From NCBI GenBank assembly GCA_036023115.1, contig JAYKKT010000086.1:10865501-10929500 (forward strand): DNA of 64,000 nt. Reading direction: 5' to 3'. The notes below the pieces were generated by a model. That model was not told where the DNA came from, did not search any database, and saw nothing but the letters and a program-made list of their open reading frames with translations. The DNA is from Brasenia schreberi (lineage: Eukaryota; Streptophyta; Magnoliopsida; Nymphaeales; Cabombaceae). Each line of letters opens with the position of its first letter. Positions within the stretch are counted from its first letter, which is position 1. Below, piece after piece: positions 1 to 7,466 of this stretch. The translations under genes were made by a program, and so were the position numbers.

Positions 1-626
1 AAGTATTTAAAGTCGGCGTGACTTCTACGTTATGTGGAAATCTTTCATGAAGCAGATCGCTAACTCTTCAAAAGTAGCGAACTGACTTAAATCGTAGGAA
101 GCCAGCCATTTGGCAGCTGTGCCTTTAAGGGATAAAGGGAACCAATACACCCATTTCATCGAGTCCTTTTTCTTTTTATGGGCTCGACGCGAGAAAAGTT
201 GCAAGTGAGACCCAGGGTCTCCCATGCCATCATACCGATGGAAGTTCGGTATTTCATCATCACTATCTGTTTCGTAATCCATAGGAAGGAAATCAGATAA
301 GGCGTAACTCCGTTTCTCTTTATTTTGCCCTTTCAGCAGCTGCTGTAGGGCTTTACAGTCTCGTGGTATTGGTTGCCTTCCATTATGGAGGCCTCTTTGT
401 GCTTGCGAGGTTTTTCAGTTTTTTTCTTGGCCCTTTGTTCACCATTCGATGAACATGAATCGCCTACTTCAGCCTCTTGGCTGAGAGCATCGATTTTGGC
501 CTCGAATTCCCTTCTCAAGTCTTCTATCTCATCTAGTTTGATTTTATTTTTCAAAATCCTCCTAGAGTGAGAACTTGATGCGCATGAGCCTTGGCTCGAC
601 ACTTCACTTGGGTTGGATTTTGACAT
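1..626 (-). pseudogene. gag: Element D gag, N-terminal part, frameshifted
   Basis: Structural gag protein of a Ty3/gypsy Tat-type retrotransposon, which would form the cytoplasmic particle. Reading the minus strand from the ATG at 626-624, the protein starts MSKSNPSEVSSQGS, continues through a coiled-coil-like stretch (LDEIEDLRREFEAKIDALSQE), then breaks by frameshift near 330. The next frame (282-25) carries the start of the Retrotrans_gag domain (FPLSLKGTAAKWLASYDLSQF). The window edge cuts the gene. It closely matches the gags at 24231-25432 (minus) and 53251 onward (plus). Its own PBS and 5' LTR are displaced to 15160 onward by the insertion at 752. Identification is firm; it is not functional because of the frameshift. 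Confidence 0.9.
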
Positions 627-746
627 GCTTTCAAGCTTTTCAAAATTCCTACGTATGAAGTAAAATAAAGAAAGAGTTAAAAACAATACCTTTTGGAAAA
701 TGTATTTTCGCAAGATTTCCTAAGGTAACTCGATTTTAAAAGACTC
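627..746 (-). other. Element D 5' leader
   Basis: Short untranslated leader between D's PBS and gag start. It resembles the leader of F (25433-25542) in order and composition. The solo LTR insertion at 752 separates it from the PBS. No other feature is visible. Confidence 0.7.
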
Positions 747-751
747 ACGTC
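747..751. repeat. Target site duplication ACGTC, left copy
   Basis: ACGTC lies directly before the LTR start TGTAAACACC. The same five bases follow the LTR end TCTACA at 15158-15162. Five-base duplications are normal for Ty3/gypsy integration, and this pair defines the solo LTR S once the nested element A is removed. Confidence 0.92.
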
Positions 752-1225
752 TGTAAACACCCCGAAATCCCACGAATTTCTCAAACCAACCTGGTTTTGT
801 AAAAGCAGCCCCAAAGGGCCATTTTGAGTTTGGAAACCCAGGAGCCTTCCAGGCAACCCTGTACATATGTTTTAAACTTTATATGTTTTAAATATGTATA
901 ATATGTTTTAAAAACTGTTAAAATATGTTTTGAAACCCCACAAAGCAAGCTTGGCCTGATCAAAGTAGGACCAGGAGAGCCCAGAACCGGAGCACATGTC
1001 GAGCCCGGCACAGCAACTCTCGTATTAAATCCACCCCAGGATCTCGAACGTCCAAGACCCTGTTATCAGCAAAACATCACTTGAAATCAGCTTCAGAAGG
1101 TGAAAACAGAAGCGGACGATCATGTTGGCGAAGACCCAACGCAGACGGAGTACTGATGCTGTCAGACCCCGCACAAACCGTTCGTTTTGAACACAGCATG
1201 AAGGAGTCAGAATTCAGTTTGGATC

Positions 1226-1253
1226 GGATCTGGACCATATATATCCAGATCCC
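1226..1253. promoter_or_regulatory. Conserved palindromic U3 motif of solo LTR S
   Basis: Arms GGATCTGG and CCAGATCC flank an 11-base A/T spacer containing CATATATAT. The same arrangement occurs in every LTR of the window, including the otherwise divergent LTRs of element A. This suggests a conserved transcription-factor site or enhancer; the role is inferred. Confidence 0.6.
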
Positions 1254-1564
1254 AATCCAAACGTATGCGTGGATTTGGATTTGGATCCAGAGATCCAATC
1301 CAATATCCACATCCATGGCCCACATCACCTTCTCATAAATGGAGGTGGGGCCCACTTGAAATTCACGTGGGATTATGGGCATGAGAGAGAGTGGGGGAGG
1401 ATATGATTTGTGAGTGATTGTAATTAAGCTTGACTTGTGTGTCAAGTTTGGGGTTAATCATGTGGGTTAGCCTAATTAGCATGGGTTTAAGCTTGTAATT
1501 AGCCAAAACCTAACCTAGGGCAGCACCAACATGATGCAACAAGGTCTATGGGTTATGCAAAGGG

Positions 1565-1860
1565 AGCTCCCTAACCCAATCCTAATAAAAAACCCCTAAT
1601 CCTAGCCTTTTACCCTAATCCCGTCCTAAACCTAGCCTAATCACCTAACCCACTTCCCTAATCCCGGCCTAATCCCAACCTAATCACCTAACCCACCTCC
1701 CTAATCCTTCCCTAAACATAGCTTAATTTCCTTAAACCTAACCTAATCCTAGCCTAATCACCTAACCCACCTCACTAAACCTCACCCCAAAACCAACCCA
1801 CCTAGCTAAGCCCTAAACCCCTCAACCACCCCACCTAAACCTAGCACACCATATACCCAA
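1565..1860 (+). repeat. Degenerate CCTAA-type repeats in U3
   Basis: Dozens of irregular CCTAATC, CCTAACCC and CCTAAACC units. The composition resembles the plant telomere repeat CCCTAAA but the spacing is irregular. Equivalent stretches lie in the other large LTRs at about 42360-42640 and 61745-62060 (plus) and 33230-33500 and 45890-46120 (minus). Confidence 0.7.
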
Positions 1861-1981
1861 ACCCCTTGTATTAAAATATCTGGCCCCTCCTCAAAACCAG
1901 CCCACCTTATAACAACACCACCACCACCCAAACCACCTTACCACCCTCCTCAAAACCAGCCTCCACCGCCTCTTGAAAAAG

Positions 1982-1989
1982 TATATAAA
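1982..1989 (+). promoter_or_regulatory. TATA box of solo LTR S
   Basis: TATATAAA followed directly by a run of seven C, CTAGT, then GGGCGGGTTT, which can fold back on AAACCCCCCC. The same TATA-plus-hairpin is seen at 42740 (plus) and, inverted, at about 33095-33125 and 45700-45730, so it marks the LTR core promoter. The transcription start is not determined. Confidence 0.7.
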
Positions 1990-2277
1990 CCCCCCCTAGT
2001 GGGCGGGTTTTTCATCTTTTGGCCAATCCACTTCCAGCCGACCTTCGCCAGCCACCTCCCAGCCGAGCTTTCCACCTTCCTCCGCCTGCGCCACCACTGC
2101 CTCCCCCGGCCAGCTCCGCCTCGCACCACCACTGCTTCCCGGTCTGCTTCACTCCACATCGCCACCACTTCCATCCGGCCAAACCCCATCCACTTCAACC
2201 ACCCGGCTGCTCTTCTTCCTTGGACACCAACTCCCTACCAGCCGGTTAGTATCTCAACCTAACTCTACCTCTTCTTC

Positions 2278-2282
2278 ACTCC
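2278..2282. repeat. Target site duplication ACTCC, left copy
   Basis: ACTCC precedes the 5' LTR of element A and recurs at 13200-13204 after its 3' LTR. Removing A and one copy restores the CT-rich sequence found uninterrupted in the LTR starting at 60913. Confidence 0.96.
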
Positions 2283-2636
2283 TGTAAACACCCCAAATCT
2301 TCTATTTTTCAAAAACTCTCAAAACACCAAAAAGCTCGTTTGAGCCAAAACGACGACCTGTTTTGAAATGTGAAAACAGGTACAGAAGGCAAAAGAAGAC
2401 CCTAGGCCCGAAGAGGATTCAAGCCCAGAGCTTCAGAAGCCACTCCCTGATAAAAAAACAAAAGAAAGTAGAGCCCATTTGATGAAAAGCTCAACGGAGT
2501 CCAGAACGGCGAGACGAAGTCCGGACGACAAAGTTGGGGAAAACCCAGCACCAGACGGAGCGCTGATGAAGCCAGTGCCCGCACAGATCGTTCGCCTCGA
2601 GAAGCCAAGAAGGACTGTCCGAAGAAATTTTGATTT

Positions 2637-2662
2637 GGATCTGGACCATATATATCCAGATC
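2637..2662. promoter_or_regulatory. Conserved palindromic U3 motif, element A 5' LTR
   Basis: Same GGATCTGG / CCAGATCC arms around an A/T-rich core as in the autonomous LTRs. It is one of the few U3 blocks kept between the two LTR types. The copy in the 3' LTR is at about 10118-10143. Confidence 0.6.
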
Positions 2663-2698
2663 CAAATCCATGTAATGAATAGTGTTTGGATTTGGGCC

Positions 2699-2884
2699 AA
2701 TCCAAATAGTGTTTGGGTCGATCCAAATAGTGTTTGGATTTGGATTGGATCCAAATAGTGTTTGGATTGGATCGGATTTGGATCAAAATATCCAGATCCG
2801 TATCCATAAAAATATTGGGTTTGGATCGGATACAGATCTCAAAATATCCGAGATCCAATATCCAGATCCAAATAGTGTTTGGAT
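2699..2884. repeat. U3 hairpin array, ATCCAAATAGTGTTTGGAT units (5' LTR)
   Basis: Four units (about 2700-2715, 2721-2739, 2749-2767, 2866-2884) in which ATCCAAA and TTTGGAT flank the loop TAGTG; the first lacks the last pair. They sit among many GGATTTGGAT half sites 60-250 bp upstream of the TATA box. This looks like an amplified binding-site array in the enhancer. The 3' LTR copy is at about 10181-10365. Confidence 0.7.
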
Positions 2885-2942
2885 TTGGGTATGGATCCAA
2901 ACCCCAAACCCAAACCCAAATCCAAGACCCACCTCAAATCTC

Positions 2943-2950
2943 TATAAATA
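2943..2950 (+). promoter_or_regulatory. TATA box of element A 5' LTR
   Basis: TATAAATA inside the short inverted repeat CTCTA-TAAA-TAGAG. It is the best core promoter in the element; identical sequence is at 10424-10431 in the 3' LTR. Transcription would begin about 30 bases downstream. Confidence 0.7.
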
Positions 2951-3609
2951 GAGGTGAGGGGGTCCATGTAAAGGGTTCATGCAAATATTTGGGAGGAGAG
3001 AGAGGGAGTGATAGACCTAGCCATGTGGGCTCATGAGTGAAGTGGGTTTGAGCCATGTTGGCCAAGGCTAGATCAAGGGGGCTGCACCAACTCGAGCCTA
3101 GCTGCACCAAGAGGTGGACCGCGGGCGTGGAAGTGGGCTGGACCGATTGGAGGTGGCTGGACCTAGTGGGCTGCACCTAAGGTAAGCCTCAAACTAAACC
3201 TACCCCTTCTCCTTACCCTTCTAAACCTAACCCATATGAACCCACCTACACCTAACTGACCCTAAACCACCCCAAGTAAGTCCAGCCAAGTGCTGGCCGA
3301 ACTTCACAAAAAACCCTTTCCCAACCGACCTGCCCTAGCTGGCCGAACCCCACCTCGCCACCAACCAACATCCCTTAGTCGCCGCCCCCACCACCGGCCG
3401 CAGCCTGGCCGAACCTATCTATCACCGCCTCAACCAAAACCCACCCTGACCTGCACTACCTAAGCCTACCACCACCTGCCCTTAACCACCCAACTCCACC
3501 TGCAACTCACCTACCCCGACTAGCCTACCACCACCTACAAACCGCCGCCCCTAACCTGCCTTTAACCGAAACCCTTTGCCGCCACCATCCCTTGCCCCAA
3601 ACCAAACCC

Positions 3610-3972
3610 AATGGCCTGCTCCTTGGCAGGCCATTCCCTTGAGTAAACCCACGGCCTGCTGGTGCAGGCCGTGCCTCATCTAAACCCAGCCAGGGCCTGC
3701 CACTCGGCAGGTCACTTCTTACCAAAAACCCGCAAAGGCCTGCCACTCGGCAGGCCCTCTCCCTACAAGCCCACGGCCTGCTAGTGCAGGCCGGGCTTCC
3801 CCTCCTTTACCAAGGGCAGGGCCTGCCACTCGGCAGGCCACATCTCCCTAGAAACCCCACGGCCTGCTAGTGCAGGCCGTGTCCCTTCCTTCACCCCCAA
3901 GCCCACGGCCTGCTGGTGCAGGCCGTGTATCATCCACATCACTAAAGCCCCGGCCTGCCACAAGGCAGGCCG
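3610..3972. repeat. Nine-hairpin GC-rich array in element A 5' LTR
   Basis: Nine short inverted repeats: 3610-3635, 3650-3673, 3695-3712, 3737-3756, 3774-3793, 3820-3839, 3858-3881, 3904-3927, 3951-3972. All share the core GGCCTGC...GCAGGCC with stems of 7-10 bp. Loops are mostly four bases and of two kinds, TGGT/TAGT and ACTC/ACAA; the first has six. Eight have fully paired stems; the third has one T/G change. They lie downstream of the TATA box and so would be in the RNA leader. Equivalent positions of the autonomous-type LTRs lack them. The function is unknown. Confidence 0.92.
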
Positions 3973-4640
3973 TTTCCTTGAACCCACCTACCTCTAGCCA
4001 TGACTCCACCCAGCCAGGCCGAGCCCTAGCTCAGCCCTGGCCGGCCTGCCTTGGCCTTGACTGACTGAACCTAACCTAGTTAGGGTTTCCCCTAAAAACC
4101 TAACTCGAACCACCTTGGCTCGAGTCATCCTAAGGCACTCCCTTGCAAGGTAAAACCCCGGGCTGCACCAAGACAGCCCGAGTTGCCCCAAGCACCCCTA
4201 GAATCCAACTCGAGTCATCCAAAACCAGGCCCATACCAAGCCTACTCAAACACCTCTCCCAAGTCCTCAAAGGTTCTCAAACACCTCCAAGCCAGCCGGT
4301 TCCACTTCCATGTGATCCGGGCTCCACACGCAAGGCGTACGCGTCCTAGACACACCCCACATAGCGGGCTAGGTAAGTTGTAAGTCCTTACATTTGGTGT
4401 TCAATTAAATTTTGATACGGGGTTGTAGTAAAGGAGCTTCGTCTCCCCCCGATTGTAATAACGTGGTTTGACACACCCACACACACACGCACTTGAGCCT
4501 TTTCGCTCTTAGTCGTACACTTCTTGCACACACACGGGCCTAACCAGCCCTTAATATATAGTTATATTTATATATTTTAAGTCAAGGGGGTTTTTAATTA
4601 AGTCGTGTGTGTTGTCTTTCCATTTTCCACACGCACACAC

Positions 4641-5020
4641 ATTGAGCCTTCGCTCTTACTCCCAAGACCTTAGTAAAGGCCTTATTGCAGTTATATTTGG
4701 GTTTCATTTATGTCGTGTGCGTAGTACTTCAATTCTACACTCACACACATTGAGCTTTCGCTCTTACTCCCAAGACCTTAGTCAAGGCATACTGCAATTT
4801 ATATTTGGGTTTCATTTCATGTCGTGTGTGTAAGTCTTTCAATTCAAGCACGCACACACATTGAGCCTTCGCTCTTATTTACAAGACCCAAGTAAGGGCC
4901 CCTACATATACTCTATATAAAGTATTTCTTTCGGCTACGTCTTTAAGATTCGGGTTTTAAGGTTCAAGTCGTGTGCGTTGTCTTTCAATATATACACGAC
5001 ACACACTTACACAATTGAGC
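4641..5020 (+). repeat. Tandem repeats with ATTGAGCCTTCGCTCTTA core, element A 5' LTR
   Basis: Units start at ATTGAG 4641, 4749, 4860 and a more divergent one at 5014 (spacing 108, 111, 154). Each has a CACACACATTGAGC core, GAGCxxTTCGCTC (a small possible stem), CAAGACC and a GTCGTGTG segment. The same family occurs in every LTR in the window with different copy number. The 3' LTR copy lies at 12118-12497. Confidence 0.85.
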
Positions 5021-5618
5021 CTTTCCGCTCTTAAGATATAGTCATATTTCCCCTTCCGCTATTTACTTTACAAGTCATTTCCCTTCGGCTATTTACTTTA
5101 CAAGTCATTTCCCTTCGGCAATTTCCCTTCGGCATTGTCTTTTAATTTCGGGTTTTCCCTTTGGAGTAGCGTGAGTTTGCATTGCATCTACGCCATACCA
5201 CGAGGTAGGACGCATATTGCATCGAAGCAAGCCCCGTACTCCCGCTCAAATTCGCCCCATGTAGTGGAGTGTTCATAACACACACCTAGGTGGCCCATAA
5301 AGGGATAAAAAGAAAGACTTAGGCACGTGCAAATCCACGTGATCTAAAATCTAAGAATCGTACAAACCCGAATCAAATCGTGCAAGACTTAGGGTCGCCC
5401 AACCCTTATAAAGTCAAAATCGCCCAAATGCATGGTTTTCAAAAGGTTTTAAAACACTTCTTCATTCAAAATATATTTTGAGTTAAACTTGTTTCAAAAC
5501 GAAGTCTCTAAGCGTACAGACTGACCCTTGCGCATCGGTGCAAGAAGGTCTGCGACGTAAAAATCCCGCTTGCCTACAATCGCCTTTCAAAAGTCAGATT
5601 GTTTTCAAAACATACTTT

Positions 5619-5648
5619 GCTAGTTAAAGTAAACTAGCTGGCACGCCC
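5619..5648 (+). other. U5 palindrome and PBS-like decamer, element A 5' LTR
   Basis: GCTAGTT (5619-5625) and AACTAGC (5632-5638) form a 7-bp stem, immediately followed by TGGCACGCCC (5639-5648), identical to the first ten bases of the PBS at 5726. The autonomous LTR at 44927-44956 has a different but also paired stem followed by the same decamer. Confidence 0.75.
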
Positions 5649-5725
5649 ATAAAGCGAAGTAGATTGCGAAAAGGTTCACTTCAGGCCTAAGAACCCGCAA
5701 GTGAAAATTTTCGGTGTCTACAATT

Positions 5726-5743
5726 TGGCACGCCCGGTGGGAC
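5726..5743 (+). other. Primer binding site of element A
   Basis: TGGCACGCCCGGTGGGAC starts three bases after the LTR end. It is the same 18 bases as in the other elements (with one change in B). A tRNA ending in the complement would prime minus-strand DNA; I do not assign which tRNA. Confidence 0.9.
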
Positions 5744-5837
5744 CCGGGACTTAAGCAGACTTCAAACAAACGAGTTATACTCAAATTTTCGAAAAAAAGA
5801 GTGTTTTTCAAAAATCGTGCATACTTAGGAAAATTGC

Positions 5838-7031
5838 ATGAAAATGGATAGAAAGCTACAAAAATCTTCGTTGAGTAAACTAAAAGAGGTTTTCAAATCA
5901 GATAAAGCCCAAAGAGAGCTCGATGAGATTGAAAAAATATTTCAAAAGATGGATGCTTTAAGCAAGGAGCTTAAAGCCCATCGAACACATAGCAGCTCTT
6001 CGAGGGCACATACAGATCGTGAATTGAAAACCGATCTCAAACTCAACGAAGGATTGGAGATTAGAGACAAATCCCGGCAAAGGGATAAGTCGTCCACTCC
6101 TACAACTTCAAGCTTTTCAAAATCCATAGAAAAACCAAAAAAAGATTTTTCTATTTCAAAAAACCAAAAAAATCTTGAAAATTTGGAAAAAGACCAAAAA
6201 ATTGAAAAACAAAATTTTGGAATTTCGAAAACTTCAAGTCCTAAGTCTAGGCACACACATACAGTGGGACATGAAGTCCACACCCTACAAAGGAACGAGA
6301 GTGAAAAACAGGAAGGTTTCGAAAGGAAACGCCTCGTTAAACCCCGGGGGCTCAAAACAGAGTTACCCGGGAAATCGGCTTGCTCTCACCCTGAAAAGGT
6401 AGACAAGCCACAAAGAGGTATCCCTGAAACCCATCCTTCTCAAGACTCTCTTCTTCATGTAGGGTCATCAGATGCATTGGATAACCCCTTTGCACACACA
6501 AACCCACAAACTGTGCCAAAACTTGAGGATTTTCAAGGTGCGCCAACTATCGCGCACCATTCAAAGGAATTTCAAAAACAAAAAGAAGTTTCGAAAATGG
6601 TAGACATGGAGACCCCTAATGCATGCATCGACATCTTAGGAGCTCATAACCCTACCATAGAAAAACCCACTTCTTCGAGCCTAGTCCTGTGCCCTGGAGC
6701 CAAGGCTATGGCTTTGAAACAAAAAAATCAATCCCTAGGGGCACCACGAGTTGAACCTAGGGACCAAGTCAAAAACTTCAAGGGACCTTGCATGGCTCCC
6801 CTTGAAGTAAATCTTTCCCAAAATAGGGTATGGAACCATAAGTTTTCCATAACCCTGCTATGTCCAAAACTCCTCAAGGAACCAAGCTTGGCTTTCCTTG
6901 AGGGCAAAGTCTCCCAAACCAGGTTTGTATGGAAGCCCGCCCAAGTCTTCCATCACCCCGGAATCCAAACTCCCGATATCCAAAAGGGTATATGTCCCCA
7001 ACATGGACGATTCCATGTTCCAAGACCATGA
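5838..7031 (+). CDS. Element A ORF1, gag-related protein of unknown function
   Basis: 397 codons from the first ATG pair after the PBS. The N-terminus is charged and coiled-coil-like (LDEIEKIFQKMDALSKELK), resembling the autonomous gag start (LDEIEDLRREFEAKIDALSQE). A Lys/Ser-rich region then includes many KP/KN repeats, followed by proline-rich sequence. The Retrotrans_gag core, zinc knuckle and protease are absent. A middle block (CSHPEKVDKPQRGIPETHP, near residues 181-199) recurs in element G as CSHHGKVDKQEEGTPETPL, so the protein belongs to a non-autonomous lineage and is not random sequence. It may bind element RNA or helper gag; that is inference. The frame is intact in this young copy. 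Toward its end the conserved linker domain is in the next frame. Confidence 0.75.
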   Translation: MKMDRKLQKSSLSKLKEVFKSDKAQRELDEIEKIFQKMDALSKELKAHRTHSSSSRAHTDRELKTDLKLNEGLEIRDKSRQRDKSSTPTTSSFSKSIEKPKKDFSISKNQKNLENLEKDQKIEKQNFGISKTSSPKSRHTHTVGHEVHTLQRNESEKQEGFERKRLVKPRGLKTELPGKSACSHPEKVDKPQRGIPETHPSQDSLLHVGSSDALDNPFAHTNPQTVPKLEDFQGAPTIAHHSKEFQKQKEVSKMVDMETPNACIDILGAHNPTIEKPTSSSLVLCPGAKAMALKQKNQSLGAPRVEPRDQVKNFKGPCMAPLEVNLSQNRVWNHKFSITLLCPKLLKEPSLAFLEGKVSQTRFVWKPAQVFHHPGIQTPDIQKGICPQHGRFHVPRP

Positions 7032-7242
7032 TTTATACCAAAACTTTTCGAAAAGCAAAAAGTCTTGGAACATGATTCTGAATATGGGATATAAACCCTA
7101 CGCGGGCCTGGGAACCCGAAACCAAGGTAGGCTTGAGCCTGTCCTACCTAAAACCAATAGGGAACGATATGGACTGGGCTACAGCCCACCCATACCACCA
7201 GAGCCGCCACCTAAGACCATCTGGGTCAAGGGTGCCTTGTAG
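6970..7242 (+). CDS. Element A linker domain (end of ORF1 region, +1 frame)
   Basis: This frame overlaps the end of the 397-codon ORF. It encodes NMDDSMFQDHDLYQNFSKSK, then motifs SWNMxLNMGY, RNQGRLEPVLP and RYGLGYSPPIPPEPPP, and stops at 7240-7242. The same block ends the gag-protease ORF in all autonomous copies (for example 22555-22860 minus). Its retention in an element that lost the protease suggests either recent deletion or a role of its own. A +1 shift from ORF1 would be needed to translate it as a fusion; no independent start is evident near the block, though an ATG lies at 6898. Confidence 0.7.
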   Translation, partial: LPISKRVYVPNMDDSMFQDHDLYQNFSKSKKSWNMILNMGYKPYAGLGTRNQGRLEPVLPKTNRERYGLGYSPPIPPEPPPKTIWVKGAL

Positions 7243-7296
7243 AACCTCTAAAACCGAAACCCATGTCTTAGACCTATCTGATTAGAGTCTGATTCA

Positions 7297-7322
7297 TGAA
7301 TGTTTTCTTTGAAGGTTCAATG
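7297..7322 (+). promoter_or_regulatory. Acceptor-like junction between ORF1 and ORF2, element A
   Basis: TGTTTTCTTTGAAG (ending 7314) precedes GTTCAATGG, with the ORF2 ATG at 7320. It matches the pyrimidine-tract-plus-AG seen at the same place in E, C, B, F and H. It could be a 3' splice site. Confidence 0.4.
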
Positions 7323-7466
7323 GAAGATCCCTACTTTTGGAAAAGACAAAAAAAAGTTGAAAACTCTCAAAATCTCAAAAACATTTGGAAAAATGAAAAT
7401 TACAAAAAGAAATTTATTTCCAAAAGCCTTTGGCCATGTACAAAGCTCATTTTCGAAAAATTGTAA
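7320..7466 (+). pseudogene. Element A ORF2 remnant (N-terminus only)
   Basis: 48 codons starting MEDPYFWKRQKKVEN, matching the ORF2 start of autonomous copies (MMEDPFYKNTKTFEKLK). It stops at 7464-7466. Everything downstream in ORF2 (RT, both RNase H domains, integrase) is missing, so the deletion that made the element non-autonomous begins about here. Confidence 0.65.

Larger units (their letters stand above)
752..2282 (+). repeat. Solo LTR S, 5' (U3) part
   Basis: First 1.53 kb of a solo LTR interrupted by element A. It starts TGTAAACACCCCGAAATCCC like the LTRs at 41504 and 60913. In order it holds an A/T-rich start, the palindromic U3 motif (about 1226-1253), a C-rich stretch of degenerate CCTAATC/CCTAACCC repeats (about 1565-1860), a TATA box (1982-1989) followed by a C7/G-rich hairpin, and a CT/CA-rich leader. 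It ends inside CACTCC|CCCTCCACTC, which is uninterrupted in the LTR at 60913 (about 62446-62465). No coding potential is seen; open frames here are compositional. Confidence 0.93.
2283..5722 (+). repeat. Element A 5' LTR
   Basis: 3,440 bp, from TGTAAACACCCC to GGTGTCTACA. U3 holds the shared palindrome and an array of ATCCAAA/TTTGGAT hairpins, then a TATA box at 2943. Downstream are the nine-hairpin array (3610-3972), 108-bp-class tandem repeats (4641-5020), CCCTTCGGC repeats (about 5050-5150) and the U5 palindrome plus PBS-like decamer (5619-5648). U3 and leader differ strongly from the S/E/B-type LTR, while the last 1.3 kb is closely shared. Confidence 0.96.

Noticed and set aside
1565..1860. 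True telomere or interstitial telomeric array
   Set aside because: Units are irregular and occur inside LTRs in both orientations; no perfect CCCTAAA run.
2402..3036. Overlapping open frames of 60-155 codons in both directions of element A U3 (repeated at 9883-10517)
   Set aside because: They translate the ATCCAAA/GGATTTGG repeats into IQIVFG/DLDLD strings on both strands; no codon signal or family, so they reflect repeat composition.
3737..3972. CRISPR-like array of regularly spaced palindromes
   Set aside because: Plant nuclear DNA, spacers unequal and sharing sequence, no cas genes; the palindromes are within an LTR.
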